Origin: an uncultured Granulosicoccus sp.
GTDB lineage: Bacteria; Pseudomonadota; Gammaproteobacteria; Granulosicoccales; Granulosicoccaceae
Assembly (NCBI GenBank): GCA_938016235.1
Contig: CALLPU010000278.1
Span: forward strand, 1 to 35,133
Reading direction: 5' to 3'
Length of the DNA stretch: 35,133 bases
Shown: positions 34,292 to 35,133 of the stretch, piece after piece
How the letters are laid out: the number at the start of each line of letters is the position of its first letter
Position numbering within the stretch: position 1 is the stretch's first letter
Notes under the pieces: generated by a model
What the model was told of the DNA's origin: nothing
Databases searched by the model: none
What the model saw: only the letters and a program-made list of their open reading frames with translations
Translations under genes and position numbers: made by a program

Positions 34292-34731
34292 CGCAAACGC
34301 CCTCTACGACTGTTGCCTGCAACAACATCGGCGAGTCGATAGACCACAGCCAGAAGCAACCCGGTCAGAACCAGCGACGGCAGCGCGGTTTCAGGTTGTT
34401 TATAGAAAAAAGAGGCTATCGCAGCACCTGCCAATGGCAACAGAATGCCACCAAATATCCAGGTAACGCGATACCGGGACAGCAGGGTATGATCTATCAC
34501 CGCGATGAATCCGAGCGGCACAGCCACGATGGCGCTGTTGATATAGCCGTGTAGAAACTGGTTGACAATGTCGCGCTTGGGAATCAGGTTCCACGCATCG
34601 AGTTGCCAGGCTTGTCCGGAAAAATAAGCGAACAGTGTGGTGGCAACAACGAAGGTTGGCCATACCAGCAGGCTGATCAATATCCAGAGTAAGAACAAGT
34701 ACAGCAGGTTAGTTCTGCGTTTGGCAATCAT
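34288..34731 (-). CDS. Small four-helix membrane protein, hypothetical
   Basis: A 147-residue inner-membrane protein with about four helices (12-36, 64-80, 91-109 and 116-131) and a basic tail. I do not recognise the family. It overlaps the caspase-like gene by four bases (ATGA), so the two are translationally coupled and may work together. It lies downstream of the carbamoyltransferase in the same direction. Confidence 0.72.
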   Translation of the reverse strand: MIAKRRTNLLYLFLLWILISLLVWPTFVVATTLFAYFSGQAWQLDAWNLIPKRDIVNQFLHGYINSAIVAVPLGFIAVIDHTLLSRYRVTWIFGGILLPLAGAAIASFFYKQPETALPSLVLTGLLLAVVYRLADVVAGNSRRGRLR

Positions 34732-34841
34732 GGCATTGGCTTACGAAGTGTATTCGGTGACGCTCCCGGCAAGAGCGCTTGTGCAACGGTTGACCGTTTG
34801 ACGGCACAGTGTGATCGATGGCATCCAGGCTCTGGGCATGA

Positions 34842-35133
34842 TCACTCTACCTGTTCCAGTGTATCGCTACGTTTCGTCACGATAAAAGAACCGATAACCA
34901 GGTAATCCAGGCCTGTTGAAAAAAAGCAGCGAATGGCATCGCGAGGAGACTCCACAACAGGCTCTCCCTGAATGTTGAAACTGGTATTCAGCACAACCGG
35001 GACTCCCGTGCGGTCACCCAGGTCACTGATCAGCGCATGGTACAGAGGATTGGTTTCACCACGCACGGTTTGCAGCCGTGCGCTACCATCCACATGCGTG
35101 ATGGCTGGCATCAGCGCTTGTTTGTTTTCACGT
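34842..35133 (-). CDS. Carbamoyltransferase, C-terminal part (NodU/CmcH family)
   Basis: The frame is open to the window edge, giving the last 97 or so residues. It contains the C-terminal carbamoyltransferase domain signature: PAITHVDGSARLQTV, GVPVVLNTSFNIQGEPVV, S-P-R-D-A-I-R-C-F and G-L-D-Y-L-V-I-G-S-F. Such enzymes transfer carbamoyl groups to sugars or antibiotics. An internal ATG at 35111 lies inside the conserved domain and is not the true start. The N-terminal catalytic part is outside the window. Confidence 0.9.
   Translation of the reverse strand, partial: RENKQALMPAITHVDGSARLQTVRGETNPLYHALISDLGDRTGVPVVLNTSFNIQGEPVVESPRDAIRCFFSTGLDYLVIGSFIVTKRSDTLEQVE

Overview
The window looks like a chromosomal segment (or a whole contig) from a gammaproteobacterium, probably marine or soil and metabolically versatile. 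This rests on gene families and neighbourhoods only (Bat/MoxR operon, ped-type alcohol oxidation genes, a NosP/NahK-like pair, trpS); I cannot place the genus. Gene density is high, with many 4-base ATGA/GTGA overlaps. No rRNA, tRNA, CRISPR array, IS element or phage gene was seen.

Layout. 1-1009: a DEAD-box helicase (minus strand) that breaks off near position 66 into an unrelated MacB-like permease fragment. 1111-4387: an EVE-domain protein, a membrane-anchored thioredoxin-fold protein with a CPC motif, and a chemotaxis receptor with an unusual histidine-bearing membrane domain. 4535-6979: an AraC regulator divergent from an NmrA-like reductase/DUF1772 pair. 7043-7522: a YHS-domain protein.

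7655-28862 is the core: a PQQ (quinoprotein) alcohol-oxidation island. One minus-strand operon runs from a CXXCW-motif rhodanese-like protein through MoxR, DUF58, DUF4381, two VWA proteins, a TPR protein and BatD (15580 down to 7655). Divergent from it is a NitT/TauT-type ABC importer (15746-18264). Then come an ABC-2 exporter-type pair related to PedB/PedC and LutE/LutF (18362-19941, minus), and on the plus strand cytochrome c-550 PedF, a quinoprotein-associated binding protein, a SoxYZ-like carrier, a SoxH-like metallohydrolase and the alcohol dehydrogenase. The dehydrogenase has an ExaA/PedE/PedH-type scaffold but carries the Asp-Tyr-Asp motif of lanthanide-dependent enzymes. It is followed by a LuxR-type response regulator, a hybrid histidine kinase and a FIST-domain protein, matching the nosP-nahK-erbR neighbourhood that flanks exaA in Pseudomonas aeruginosa.

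28972-35133: a small conserved-looking hypothetical protein, an OmpA-like protein, trpS coupled to a class 3 L-asparaginase, a secreted caspase-like protease coupled to a four-helix membrane protein, and the C-terminal end of a carbamoyltransferase.

Working model: the dehydrogenase oxidises alcohols in the periplasm and passes electrons to PedF. The MoxR/VWA operon may mature the enzyme or load its metal, as MxaRSACKL does for methanol dehydrogenase. The ABC genes may supply metal or cofactor, and the NosP/NahK/LuxR genes may control expression. No PQQ biosynthesis genes and no aldehyde dehydrogenase lie in the window.
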